64,000 nucleotides of DNA from Pseudovibrio sp. Alg231-02. GTDB lineage: Bacteria; Pseudomonadota; Alphaproteobacteria; Rhizobiales; Stappiaceae. Of the stretch, positions 1 to 8,618 are shown piece by piece (position 1 is the stretch's first letter; every line of letters starts with the position of its first letter). The position numbers were made by a program, and so were the translations under genes. Below the pieces are notes generated by a model. It saw nothing but the letters and a program-made list of their open reading frames with translations, had not been told where the DNA came from and made no database searches. The stretch lies in contig NZ_FREX01000003.1 in NCBI RefSeq assembly GCF_900143565.1, positions 522,536 through 586,535 of the forward strand. Reading direction: 5' to 3'.

Positions 1-451
1 CCCATTTGTTTGGCTCAAGATCTTTGTAGTGCTCGAAGAAGTGCTCAATCTGCTTGATGGTGATTTCAGGCAGGTCTTCGATGTTGTGTACGGATTCGTA
101 ACGACGGGTCAGCTTGCTGCTTGGGACAGCGATGATTTTCTCATCCTGACCGGACTCGTCTTCCATGACCAGAACGCCGATCGGACGGCAGCTCATGACG
201 GCGCCTGGAACGATTGGGCGCTGGTTCACAACAACTACGTCGATTGGGTCGCCATCACCGCACAGGGTGTGTGGAACGAAGCCGTAGTTGCCTGGGTAAC
301 GCATAGGGGTGTAGAGGAAGCGATCGACGTACATTGCGCCGGATTCTTTTTCCATCTCGTATTTGATCGGCTCACCGCCAACTGGAACTTCAATAATGAC
401 ATTGACGTCCTCAGGTGGGTTCTTACCGACAGGAATACGATCGATACGCAT
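1..451 (-). CDS. ppa: Inorganic pyrophosphatase, 3' end cut by window edge
   Basis: Soluble family I inorganic pyrophosphatase, which hydrolyses PPi to two phosphates in the cytoplasm and pulls biosynthetic reactions forward. The gene starts at the ATG read on the minus strand at 451 (MRIDRIPVG) and runs off the left edge, giving about 150 residues of a protein usually near 175. The family signature is visible as [11 protein letters not shown], with the metal-binding aspartates, preceded by YGFVPHT. Only the C-terminal tail is missing. It is divergent from the periplasmic protein gene at 587, so the 135-base gap should hold both promoters. Confidence 0.96.
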   Translation of the reverse strand, partial: MRIDRIPVGKNPPEDVNVIIEVPVGGEPIKYEMEKESGAMYVDRFLYTPMRYPGNYGFVPHTLCGDGDPIDVVVVNQRPIVPGAVMSCRPIGVLVMEDESGQDEKIIAVPSSKLTRRYESVHNIEDLPEITIKQIEHFFEHYKDLEPNKW

Positions 452-586
452 TTATGTATACTCCAATTTCATTTGCTGCCTGTATTACAGGGGCATCGGC
501 CTGTTGCAAGATATATTTCGCAGTCGAGCTTGCGTATTTCGTTCAAGTAATTCCTGTCGGATAACTCTGGGATAAGTGGGTGCTTA

Positions 587-1183
587 ATGTTGAAGAATTT
601 TCAGTTCCTCATTGTTGCCATGACCGGAATTTTTGTTTGCACCACCGCTTTGGCCGAGAGTGTTTATTCCACGCTGGATTTAAACGAGACATGCGAGCTT
701 CAAGACACCCCCGAAAATGCAGTGGGCTCTGCTGTGTGGATGTGTCAGGGATATAACGGTATCCCCGTTTACGTGGCTGAGGGTGATTTGCGGTTCTTCG
801 TCAGTTATGGCGAGCAGGCGCGAGATGAACCTGCGGCGACGCAAGGCCTGAGTCCGTGGAACCGGCTTGGCTCCACCATTGAGTGGGTGCTGGAAGGTGG
901 TGAGCCTGTGGCAACGATTTTGCGGTGGCATACGGACATTCCGGTGGATGTTGCGGGGGATGATAAAGCGGACGCGGACGGTTTCTATCGTGGGCAGGTG
1001 CTGGTGATCACTCAGCTGGGGCAGGGTAAGACTTGTCACGTCGGTTACGTGGATGCCCGTGCGACCAAGAATGCCAATAAGCTGGCGCGGGATGCTGCGG
1101 GGCTTTTGGCCGGAATATGGGATTGTACCAGTCAGCCGAAACTACTTGGGGGTGGTGGCCTGTCCCTTGGTCTCACTGATTAA
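587..1183 (+). CDS. Putative periplasmic protein of unknown function
   Basis: 198 residues. Residues 1-23 form a Sec signal peptide (hydrophobic core IVAMTGIFVCTTALA, probable cleavage after ALA), so the mature protein should be periplasmic. It has four cysteines (residues about 36, 53, 150 and 180 of the precursor), which suggests two disulfides. The middle carries a predicted mixed sheet and a repeated pattern of a tryptophan followed by acidic residues. I do not recognise the family. It stands alone between the divergent ppa and a structured 470-base gap. A coding gene is supported by the signal peptide and uninterrupted frame. Confidence 0.72.
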   Translation: MLKNFQFLIVAMTGIFVCTTALAESVYSTLDLNETCELQDTPENAVGSAVWMCQGYNGIPVYVAEGDLRFFVSYGEQARDEPAATQGLSPWNRLGSTIEWVLEGGEPVATILRWHTDIPVDVAGDDKADADGFYRGQVLVITQLGQGKTCHVGYVDARATKNANKLARDAAGLLAGIWDCTSQPKLLGGGGLSLGLTD

Positions 1184-1654
1184 GAGCCAGCGGTTTATCG
1201 CAGCGATAAGTTGTAGGGGGAAGCGGTTCGGTTCTCCTTCAGCACTGTGACGAGTGGGTCAACGGGGGGTAGGGGTGAGAGTCTTCACCACAGCTCCACA
1301 GAACCGAACCTGCTTGGGCAACAACGATAATTTGGCTGGCATTCGTGGCTCCTCAATGACCCAATTGGGGCGAAATAGAGAAACTACTGTGACAATTTTA
1401 GCGTGTACTCTGAATTCTCACGGGGTCCTTTGCCGGGCAACAAAAGGAGGTTCCCTTGCGTTCTTTCAGGCTTTGCCGCAGGATGGGCGGATTATGTGGT
1501 AAAATGGGGTTGCCGATGGCTTAGCATGCGTCGCGGATTTTCAGTTTCACGCTGCGTGCTCAATCAGATTGCCTCGGCGCATTCGCGATGCGAGAGCCGA
1601 TATTCTGCTTTCTCCGGGATGCCCAACCACAGGATCTGAACGCAGGAGGCCTTC
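1184..1654. other. 471-base intergenic region with a long-range stem
   Basis: No convincing gene. The first part (1222-1315) can fold into a stem whose arms, 1225-1235 and 1300-1310, are perfect 11-base complements and extend by a few pairs around one bulge; the loop contains a smaller hairpin (1274-1289). Further on is a perfect 10-base palindrome at 1360-1369. The short frames here show no family resemblance. The region may hold a leader or small RNA and the promoter of the DUF2794 gene. Confidence 0.5.
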
Positions 1655-2059
1655 ATGAGTGAAGGGGATGATATTGCAATAGTGTCCGGGAGCGTTCGCT
1701 CTCTTGATGGTGGCGCCAACAGCGCAGCCGTTCAACAAAAACCGAACCTCCCGAAACCGATAGTTGCTTTTCATCGAACGGAACTCGATCAGATCCTCAG
1801 GCTGTACGGACGCATGGTTGCCAGCGGCGAGTGGCGTGATTACGCCATCGGCCATGGCACAGATAAAGCGATCTTCGCCATTTTCCGCCGTGCCAGCGAA
1901 ATGCCGCTCTACCGTATTGAAAAAGACCCCAAGCTTGCCCGCAAACAAGGTGCCTACTGCGTTGTTGGCACCGGCGGCATGATCCTCAAACGCGGCCACG
2001 ACCTAGCCAACGTGCTGAAGGTGCTTGAAAAGAAGAAGCACTTGCGCGTGGTGGAGTGA
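1655..2059 (+). CDS. DUF2794 domain-containing protein
   Basis: 134 residues, matching the DUF2794 family that is typical of alphaproteobacteria and has no known function. The conserved core runs from about residue 36 to the end: FHRTELDQILRLYGRM, then SEMPLYRIEKDPKLARKQG and LKRGHDL. The N-terminal 35 residues are variable and low in conservation. The protein is small, basic and probably cytoplasmic, without membrane segments. The start is well supported by an AGGAGG box just upstream of the ATG. The gene is monocistronic. Confidence 0.9.
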   Translation: MSEGDDIAIVSGSVRSLDGGANSAAVQQKPNLPKPIVAFHRTELDQILRLYGRMVASGEWRDYAIGHGTDKAIFAIFRRASEMPLYRIEKDPKLARKQGAYCVVGTGGMILKRGHDLANVLKVLEKKKHLRVVE

Positions 2060-2158
2060 GTTGGCGGACGGTTGGTCCGCTACCGGATAGCTCTGGTGAG
2101 CATCTGATGATTTTCAGAATGATGCTTTGCTGAATTGAAGCGCGAAAGGCGTGAAGCG

Positions 2159-3394
2159 ATGGGGTGGTCTCGAATTGCGTTGCTTCTCCTTGTTCTCGTG
2201 GATGTGATGGGGCAAGGGCTGATTTTTCCGATCGTCAATAGCCTTGTGATGGTACCCGGCAGCACCTTTGTTCCCCTTGGCGACTCCCTTGCAATCCGGG
2301 AGATCGATTTCAGCCTTTTGACCGGAGCGTTCTACATCAGCTGGTTTTTTGGTGGTGCCTATATCTCCAAGCTTTCGGATTATATCGGGCGTAAGAAAGC
2401 CATCCTTATTTGCCTGTTTGGTGCCTTGTTCGGATATGGGCTGGCAGTTGTTGCGCTGCTTTGGTCAAACCTGGCTTTGCTGGTGCTCGCGCGTGCAATT
2501 ACCGGGTTCGCTGCAGGCAATCAGCCAATCGCACAAGCTGCTCTTGTTGATCTCAGCTGTACGGGCGCAGAAAGAAACCGGAATATGGGGTATGTGACAG
2601 CAGCCATTGCCATTGGCTTGATTATCGGGCCGCTATTTGCGGGAGTGCTCAGTGATCCCTCCATCATGGGCAGTTATGCTTCGCTTGAACTGCCTTTTTA
2701 TGCAGCGCTGGTGCTGATCCTGATCAACATTGTTCTGATCATTGTTTTCTTTGAGGAAACAAACCAGACACGCCGCAAGATAGATTTTGGCCTGTCAGAG
2801 GTCTTTCTCGTTCTTTGGCGGGCACATTCAAGGCCTACAATTTTGAAGCTGTGTGCTGTTTTCCTCTTTATAGAGGTCGGGCTGAGCGCCTTTTATATTT
2901 ATCTCAATAACTACATGGTGTTGCGCTTTGGGTTCGATACGCTTCAAAACAGCATTCTCCTGATCATTTTTGGATCGGTTCTGGCTCTTGTAAGTGCGCT
3001 TCTGGTGGGGCCAATATCCCAACGATTTTCTAAGGTGGCGACGATTGCTGTGAGTGTGACTGTGATGGGAGTTGGGCTCCTGGCCTTTACTGTGAATGAT
3101 GTGGCCTGGCTCTCCTATCTCCTGACAGTGCCAATCGTAGCGGCCTTTGCGCTTACCCTGCCTCTCATGTTTTCCTTGTTCTCTGCTGCTGTTGATGAGA
3201 GCGAACAAGGCTGGATCATGGGGATCACCATATCGAGCTCGACGGGAGGTCAGTTCCTGCTTGCTATTGCTGGTGCCTCTTTAATGACCGCTAACATTCA
3301 TGGCGTGTTTATCGCGGGCATCGCCTGCTTTGCCATTGCGCTGGGGCTTATTTTCGTTCTGTGGCGCCAACCGGATATTCGAGCTTTGGATTAG
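2159..3394 (+). CDS. Major facilitator superfamily transporter, drug exporter type
   Basis: 411-residue, 12-helix inner-membrane transporter resembling the DHA1/TetA-type drug:proton antiporters. The loop 2-3 signature appears as SDYIGRKKAI near residue 75, and helix 5 carries a glycine-rich GLIIGPLFAG, the antiporter-type motif C region. Substrate cannot be read from the sequence. An in-frame TTG lies at 2135, but the ATG at 2159 places the first transmembrane helix near the N-terminus as in homologues, so I chose it. It is convergent with the PLP enzyme gene; a 10-bp perfect hairpin separates the two. Confidence 0.88.
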   Translation: MGWSRIALLLLVLVDVMGQGLIFPIVNSLVMVPGSTFVPLGDSLAIREIDFSLLTGAFYISWFFGGAYISKLSDYIGRKKAILICLFGALFGYGLAVVALLWSNLALLVLARAITGFAAGNQPIAQAALVDLSCTGAERNRNMGYVTAAIAIGLIIGPLFAGVLSDPSIMGSYASLELPFYAALVLILINIVLIIVFFEETNQTRRKIDFGLSEVFLVLWRAHSRPTILKLCAVFLFIEVGLSAFYIYLNNYMVLRFGFDTLQNSILLIIFGSVLALVSALLVGPISQRFSKVATIAVSVTVMGVGLLAFTVNDVAWLSYLLTVPIVAAFALTLPLMFSLFSAAVDESEQGWIMGITISSSTGGQFLLAIAGASLMTANIHGVFIAGIACFAIALGLIFVLWRQPDIRALD

Positions 3395-3398
3395 GGAC

Positions 3399-3456
3399 AG
3401 ACGTTGGAATGGATTGAGAGGGAGGCGAGGACTGTGATGAGGATGGGGGAGACGGG
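3399..3456 (-). pseudogene. Probable remnant of an MHS transporter C-terminus
   Basis: Bases 3411-3456 match 4897-4942, inside the MHS transporter gene, at 38 of 46 positions without gaps; similarity continues with small gaps to a shared CAGACG. Read on the minus strand it encodes PVSPILITVLASLSI, against PVYYILIAVLISLPI in the intact gene, and after a one-base shift a QRLSLI stretch against WRLPKLI. The protein-level similarity in the same orientation suggests a decayed gene copy rather than chance. Only the last about 20 codons are recognisable. Confidence 0.5.
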
Positions 3457-3477
3457 CAGTCTGAGAAACTGCCCGTC
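3451..3477. other. Perfect 10-bp hairpin between convergent genes
   Basis: Arms 3451-3460 and 3468-3477 are perfect complements around the loop CTGAGAA. There is no T-run on either side, so it is not a canonical intrinsic terminator, but it lies between the convergent MFS and PLP enzyme genes and may protect or end both transcripts. Confidence 0.6.
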
Positions 3478-3495
3478 GTGGATTGAGTTCGTCTC

Positions 3496-4608
3496 TTAAG
3501 AGACTTGCTCCAGGGCTTCTGAAAAGGCCTGCCAAAGTTCCTCTACCGGCTCGCATCCCACGGACAAACGGATAAAGGCGGGATCTACTGCATCTCCCCA
3601 GCGGGCGCGGCGCTCTGCTGAGCTGTGAACGCCGCCAAATGAGGTGGCAGGGCGCAAGAGGGAGCATGAGTTGATAAACTGTTCAGCCTGAGCTTCTGTT
3701 TCAAGCGTGAGGGAGATCAAGAACCCAAACCGTGTTTGTTGTGCTTTGGCCAACGCGTGGGCTGGGTCCGTTTCCAAACCAGGGAAACGAATAGACTTTA
3801 CGGCTGGATGATTTGCAAGACGCTCTGCGAGCAGGGCTGCAGACGTACACATTCGATCATAGCGCACATCCAGCGTTTCGAGGCCTCGATGCAACAGCCA
3901 TGCTTCTTGCGGGCCGGGGATGCAGCCGGAAAACTTTCGCCACTCTTCAACAGCCTTTAGGATCTCAGCGTTTCGGCTGGCGACATGACCCATCAGGGCG
4001 TCGGAATGGCCTGCCATGGATTTGGTATCTGAGGAGACGACAAGGTCTACACCAAAATCTAATGGTCGCTGACCAAGTGGTGTTAGGGTTGTGTTGTCGC
4101 AAATTGTGATGCCACCTGCGGCGCGTACAGCAGACGCAATTGCTGTTAGATCCAGCAGGTCGAGGCCCGGATTTGAAGGCGTTTCCAGAAATACAACGTT
4201 AAAGCCATCAAAGCCGCCGGTGGTGAACTCGGCAGTGTCCCGCTCAACGACTTCAACGCCGAACTTAGCCAGAAACTGGCTGGAGAGGATGCGGGTTACA
4301 TAATACCCATCTGCCGGGACGAGTAGCCGATCTCCTGCTTTGAGCGTTGCGAAGAGGGCTGCTGAAATTGCCGCCATTCCAGAAGGAAAACATAGGCAAG
4401 GTGCTGCTTCGAGATGAGCGAGCGCATGTTCAAGCTGGGTCCATGTTGGGTTGCTGACACGACCATAATTTGGGAAGTCCTCCGGTAATCCTGGAAGATG
4501 GTACATTGAGCTTTGCACCAAAGGTAACGCAATCGGTTCACCCTTAGACAGGTTCTGACCACGTAGATGCAGGAACTCGCCCATGTTTGGTGAAGTGCGT
4601 TGTGTCAT
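3496..4608 (-). CDS. Trans-sulfuration family PLP enzyme (cystathionine gamma-lyase type)
   Basis: 370-residue cytoplasmic fold-type I PLP enzyme of the Cys/Met metabolism family. The cofactor lysine sits in SSDTKSMAGHSDALMGH, and the N-terminal half has the usual NPTWTQLEHALAHLEAA and FPSGMAA segments. Members cleave or form C-S bonds in cystathionine, homocysteine or methionine; the exact substrate is uncertain, though cystathionine gamma-lyase is my best guess. The frame is open upstream to 4689, but the ATG at 4608 is preceded by a GGAGA box and begins where homologues do. An MHS symporter gene lies upstream on the same strand, which hints at uptake of an amino-acid or sulfur substrate. 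Confidence 0.85.
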   Translation of the reverse strand: MTQRTSPNMGEFLHLRGQNLSKGEPIALPLVQSSMYHLPGLPEDFPNYGRVSNPTWTQLEHALAHLEAAPCLCFPSGMAAISAALFATLKAGDRLLVPADGYYVTRILSSQFLAKFGVEVVERDTAEFTTGGFDGFNVVFLETPSNPGLDLLDLTAIASAVRAAGGITICDNTTLTPLGQRPLDFGVDLVVSSDTKSMAGHSDALMGHVASRNAEILKAVEEWRKFSGCIPGPQEAWLLHRGLETLDVRYDRMCTSAALLAERLANHPAVKSIRFPGLETDPAHALAKAQQTRFGFLISLTLETEAQAEQFINSCSLLRPATSFGGVHSSAERRARWGDAVDPAFIRLSVGCEPVEELWQAFSEALEQVS

Positions 4609-4840
4609 GCGGAATCTCCCATTGGATCGTATCAGCGCGCGTTCCGCACTGAGATGTTGTTTATGCTGGCCTTTATGAGGGGGGCTCAACGGTCATTACA
4701 GTGATGGTAATGTACGCGTAACGGAGATGTCTATCTTCCTATCAAATAGGAGAAAGTATCCCTTTGATGAGCAGCGTATTTTCAGCTTAACACATTACTT
4801 TTTGCATTAGAGGGCTCGCTTAAACACGAGGTGCTGAACG

Positions 4841-6121
4841 TTATGCCAAAGCGTTCTGCAGCCGTGTTGTAGCGATGAGTTTTGGCAGACGCCAAATGAT
4901 TGGGAGGGAGATGAGGACTGCGATGAGGATGTAGTAGACGGGGGCGTAGTCCTTGCCGGTCTGGGTTACCAGATATGTGGCGACGATTGGGGTAGTGCCA
5001 CCGAAGAGGGCCATGCTTAGATTGTATCCGAGCGCGACAACGCTGCAGCGCAGGTGGTCTGGCGCCATTAAGGTGAGGGCTGTGATGGAGAGTGCCCACC
5101 CGACTGTGCTTGTTAAGGTGAGACCGAACTGCCCAAGAAAAACGGATGTGATGTCCTCCTGAAGCATAAGCCACCAGCAAGGGCCTGCGAGGATGAAGGT
5201 TGCCAATGCCCCAGCGAGAAAAGCTGGCCGTAACCCAAAACGGTCCGCAGCTAGTCCGCAAACCGGAATAAACAGAGCCATAACAATCAGGTTGAGTGTT
5301 GTGACATTGAGAGCCGTGGATGCGCCAAAGCCTGGCTCCGCGCTTAAATATGAGACCGCATAGACGTAAATTACAAAGTAGATCACAGCGGTTGGAATGA
5401 GCAGCAAAATCATTTGCCCGATCAAACCAGAATGATCCCTCAGGCTTTGCCAAACAGGTGATGAGTTATCTGCTGGGTCTTCGTCCAGCACTGTATCGGT
5501 GATGTTTCGCCTGATGACTGCGCTGAAAATTGCGACCAGCGTGCCGAAACCAAAAGCCAGACGCCATCCCCAATCCGCCATCTGTTCGGCAGAAAGAAGG
5601 AGGCTGATGCCGGCTGGAACAGCCGAGCCGACGAGGCAGCCGGATATCATGGCACATGCAATCCATGCTCCTGTTAATGCCCGGCGTTCCGGCTCTGCTT
5701 GTTCCACCAGAAGGACACCGGAGGCGGTGTATTCTCCGGCCACGGCAATGCCCTGAACAATCCTCACCAAGACCAGAAGTATGGCTGCGGCGATCCCAAT
5801 TTGATCATATGTGGGTAGCACGGCAATCGCGAGAGAGCCTCCGCCCATCAACAGGACGGAGATCATCATGGCCGTTTTCCGGCCCACACGGTCTCCAATA
5901 TGGCCAAAGATTACACTGCCGATTGGGCGCGCTGCATATCCGACAGCCAGCACGGCGAATGCAGAAAGCAGTGAAGCTACTCTGTTTTCTAGCGGGAAAA
6001 ACTGGGTGGCAATTGTCGCCGTGAGAAAGCTGTAAACGGTGAAGTCATACCATTCCAGAACGTTTCCACTCGTTGCAGCGATGATTGAACGTGGTGTTAG
6101 CCTCGTTTGCGATCTGGACAT
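4841..6121 (-). CDS. MHS-family (metabolite:H+ symporter) MFS transporter
   Basis: 426-residue, 12-helix inner-membrane symporter. The N-terminus GNVLEWYDFTVYSFL and the following GARPIG-like YAARPIG and GHIGDRVGRKTAM motifs are diagnostic of the metabolite:H+ symporter (ProP/KgtP/ShiA-like) subgroup, which imports organic acids, betaines or amino acids. Substrate is not resolvable. The gene is co-directional with the downstream trans-sulfuration enzyme, with a 232-base gap, so common regulation is possible but not shown. A decayed copy of its 3' end may lie at 3399-3456. Confidence 0.9.
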   Translation of the reverse strand: MSRSQTRLTPRSIIAATSGNVLEWYDFTVYSFLTATIATQFFPLENRVASLLSAFAVLAVGYAARPIGSVIFGHIGDRVGRKTAMMISVLLMGGGSLAIAVLPTYDQIGIAAAILLVLVRIVQGIAVAGEYTASGVLLVEQAEPERRALTGAWIACAMISGCLVGSAVPAGISLLLSAEQMADWGWRLAFGFGTLVAIFSAVIRRNITDTVLDEDPADNSSPVWQSLRDHSGLIGQMILLLIPTAVIYFVIYVYAVSYLSAEPGFGASTALNVTTLNLIVMALFIPVCGLAADRFGLRPAFLAGALATFILAGPCWWLMLQEDITSVFLGQFGLTLTSTVGWALSITALTLMAPDHLRCSVVALGYNLSMALFGGTTPIVATYLVTQTGKDYAPVYYILIAVLISLPIIWRLPKLIATTRLQNALA

Positions 6122-6230
6122 TCAGCCACCCTTTGTTCCGAGAGCTCGAGGCCTTGAAGTGCGAGCACGTGACAGAGCAATGTTTAGCAGCATTCCCTTA
6201 CGGAAAAGGTATCGTGGGTGGTTGTCTGCC

Positions 6231-7088
6231 TTACTTCGCCAGCATGGGGTAGGTGAAGAAGAGGATGTGGGTGAGGTTGACGAGGAAGTGGACGCCTATG
6301 GCGGCTTCTACACGACCTGATTTCCAGAAGGTGGCGCCGTAGAACAGCCCCGCGACGAAGGCAAAGGCTGCGTAAGGCAGGCCGCCATCCAGATGGTAGT
6401 AGGCGAAGTGGAGTGAGGAGATCACGAGTGCCGCGGTGCCTGCCCAAAAGCTGCGCCCGAGCTTTTCCATCAGCTGGCCCATGATGAACTGGCGAAAGAA
6501 AACCTCTTCTGCCACGCAGGTGAACAGCAGGTTCGCGAAGATCCAGATTGGTAAGAAGGGCACCAGTTTCGGGTCGAACACCACTAGCCCTGCGGCGTAG
6601 GTTGCGCCGATCAGTACTGCCGCTGCTGGGAAGAAGAACAGCAGTGTTATAAGCAGGCTGCGGAGCCAGTCTTTGGCTGTGCGGATGCGGGGTGCTGCAA
6701 AGAGAAACAGCAGGAAGCCCAAAGCTGCCTTATCGAAATTGAGGTAAAGCGAGTATGGCACAGCATCCGGGCTGGTTTTTGCACCAGACAGGACCTGAAG
6801 ATTGTGAAAGCCGGGAGCTTCATGCGTCATCACCAGATGCCCTGCCAGCAACAGCAGACCAACCATCACGTAATAAAGCCAGACAGGGTGCTTTTGCTGG
6901 AAGAGGACCGCACAGACCACAGCCCAGCTGAGAACGAGCAGGAGCCCGGTTGCATTCAATACGCCTGCGGTGACTGCAAGGACCAGTGAGAGAGCGAATA
7001 AGGTGAGCGGCACCCATCGCTGTGTGATGAGCGGGACGCTTGCAATAGCTAACCCGAGACTAAGATAGGCACTCAATGACAGCGGCAT
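6231..7088 (-). CDS. CPBP family intramembrane glutamic endopeptidase
   Basis: 285-residue multi-pass membrane protein of the CAAX protease/bacteriocin-processing (Abi) family. The catalytic motifs are all present in the last third: EEVFFRQ (motif 1), SSLHFAYYH (motif 2) and VHFLVNLTH (motif 3). About eight hydrophobic segments are visible. The in-frame TTG at 7112 is less likely than the ATG at 7088, which opens directly into the first helix. Natural substrates of these proteases in Gram-negative bacteria are mostly unknown. It is monocistronic. Confidence 0.88.
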   Translation of the reverse strand: MPLSLSAYLSLGLAIASVPLITQRWVPLTLFALSLVLAVTAGVLNATGLLLVLSWAVVCAVLFQQKHPVWLYYVMVGLLLLAGHLVMTHEAPGFHNLQVLSGAKTSPDAVPYSLYLNFDKAALGFLLFLFAAPRIRTAKDWLRSLLITLLFFFPAAAVLIGATYAAGLVVFDPKLVPFLPIWIFANLLFTCVAEEVFFRQFIMGQLMEKLGRSFWAGTAALVISSLHFAYYHLDGGLPYAAFAFVAGLFYGATFWKSGRVEAAIGVHFLVNLTHILFFTYPMLAK

Positions 7089-7271
7089 GATGAAACTTTG
7101 TGGGTGTCGCAATGGGCGGAAAAATGAACTCTCTGAAACTGTGAGGTAAAGCTGCCGCTAAGTCAAATGTGCAATGGTTGGGTTGCGTGGAAGGAAGCAT
7201 CACCCAGCCTGAACTAAGCGGCCAGATACCGGGGGATGCGCGTTTAAATGCTCTGGAAAATAATCGGGGTG

Positions 7272-7640
7272 CTAAACCAGAATTTCCTCTTTCAGGCTGC
7301 TGACGAAACCAACTGTGTCGTTGAACTCAGCTTCTGGCAGGCTGAAGGCTTCCAGAGTGGTTTTCAGGTGGGCTAAAAATACATCCCAATCTGCTTCGGT
7401 GATGCCCATGCCGGTATGTGTGATCACCATGTCGCGGCCTGTGTAGTACAAAGGTCCGCCGGCGCTGTTTGCCAGATAATCAATCAGGAGCTGCTTTTCT
7501 CTGGCGATCCCATCATCACCGCGGTTCTGCCAGAAGCGTCCAAGCAGCTCATCGCTCTGTAGGCGTGGGAGGAGATTATTGACGACTGCAGAAATCGCGT
7601 CATAGCCGCCGAGGCGTTCGTATAAAGTTTTTTCGCTCAT
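7272..7640 (-). CDS. Group I truncated haemoglobin
   Basis: 122-residue 2-on-2 haemoglobin. LYERLGG at the start, YTGRDMVITHTGMGI around the proximal haem histidine and DWDVFLAHL afterwards match group I (trHbN-like) globins, which bind O2 or NO and often detoxify NO. Unusually, the B9-B10 positions, normally Phe-Tyr, read Leu-Leu in VVNNLLPRL, so the distal tyrosine that stabilises bound ligand is absent. It is a single gene. The upstream 370 bases contain no other gene and should carry its promoter. Confidence 0.88.
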   Translation of the reverse strand: MSEKTLYERLGGYDAISAVVNNLLPRLQSDELLGRFWQNRGDDGIAREKQLLIDYLANSAGGPLYYTGRDMVITHTGMGITEADWDVFLAHLKTTLEAFSLPEAEFNDTVGFVSSLKEEILV

Positions 7641-8010
7641 AATTCAGACCTTTTGTCCTGGGGGTTAAAGGGCTGAGGCTAAACAGCATTTAGGTAAATC
7701 TACTTGATGAATGTTAAGTCTGCATATTTCATGGATAAACAGGCTAAGGTCATTCATGTGGTTAGAGTGAATAGTATTAACCTGTTGAAAATAAAGATGT
7801 TTTGTGTGTGAAAGAAGGGTGTTTTGAGGTGATATGAGCACCGATTAGGAAACAGTGGGCTCTTCACGGTATTTCACAGTGTTTTGAGATTTTGGGATTG
7901 ATTACAATGAGGTAGCTTTGTTGCCATCCTCATGCGTGGTTGCTAGACACTTTGATGTGATCGCTTTTATGATCATAATGATTTTGACCTTGTAAACCGA
8001 GAGAACTCCT
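7641..8010. other. 370-base divergent intergenic region
   Basis: AT-rich gap between the divergent globin and DM13 genes. I see no ORF with family resemblance and no strong terminator or RNA. It most likely contains two outward promoters. Confidence 0.5.
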
Positions 8011-8481
8011 ATGATCCGTTTTGTTGCATTGCTCGTTTCGCACACCATAGTGCTTGTTGTTGGCTTTGCGCTTGGGATCTACTTCCTGCCTATCCTGACT
8101 GCACCGGATTCTCCTGAGACCGCCGTACTGGAGCAGAAAGCTCAGAACGCGCAATATTCTGCGGAGTTTAACCGCGAGCTGCGTGGCAGTGACTTCCTGC
8201 ATTGGGGTGAGGGCAAGGTGAGTATCTCTCCAGAGATGATCGTTCATCAGGGTCGTCTTGCTCCGGGTCCAGATTATAAGGTTTACCTCACCACCGAGTT
8301 CGTTGAGCATGAAGATGAGTTCCTGCCAATCAAAGACAACTCGGTTCTGATCGGTGACGTCAAAACCTTCGACGGCTTCCTGCTGAATGTGCCTGAGGGC
8401 GTTGACATTGAGACCTACAACACCGTGCTGGTGTGGTGCGAAACCTTTGGTGAGTTTATCTCTGCTGCGAAGTATCGGTGA
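8011..8481 (+). CDS. DM13 domain protein with N-terminal membrane anchor
   Basis: 156 residues. Residues 5-28 are one transmembrane helix, which would anchor the protein with its bulk in the periplasm. The rest is a DM13 domain: the start FLHWGEGKVSI, the centre LAPGPDYKVYL and the ending VLVWCETFGEFISAAKY with its single conserved cysteine. DM13 domains have been proposed to take part in redox or electron transfer through that cysteine, but the function in bacteria is not established. The gene lies alone, divergent from the globin. Confidence 0.88.
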   Translation: MIRFVALLVSHTIVLVVGFALGIYFLPILTAPDSPETAVLEQKAQNAQYSAEFNRELRGSDFLHWGEGKVSISPEMIVHQGRLAPGPDYKVYLTTEFVEHEDEFLPIKDNSVLIGDVKTFDGFLLNVPEGVDIETYNTVLVWCETFGEFISAAKYR

Positions 8482-8618
8482 GACGGAGTGAGGCCGTGCG
8501 CCTTAAGGGCCATGGTAAGATTTTGTGCTCGAGCAGCAGATAAGCCTTGCGTGCTTGCTTCAGACCGGTAGAGGTTAGGAAAGACCTCTCAAATCCCTTT
8601 AGGTAAGTGCTGCTGCTC

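Noticed and set aside
3281..3667. 128-codon open frame on the minus strand overlapping MFS and PLP genes
   Set aside because: It overlaps two good genes in other frames and has proline/histidine-rich shadow composition; only the short MHS-like remnant inside it is meaningful.
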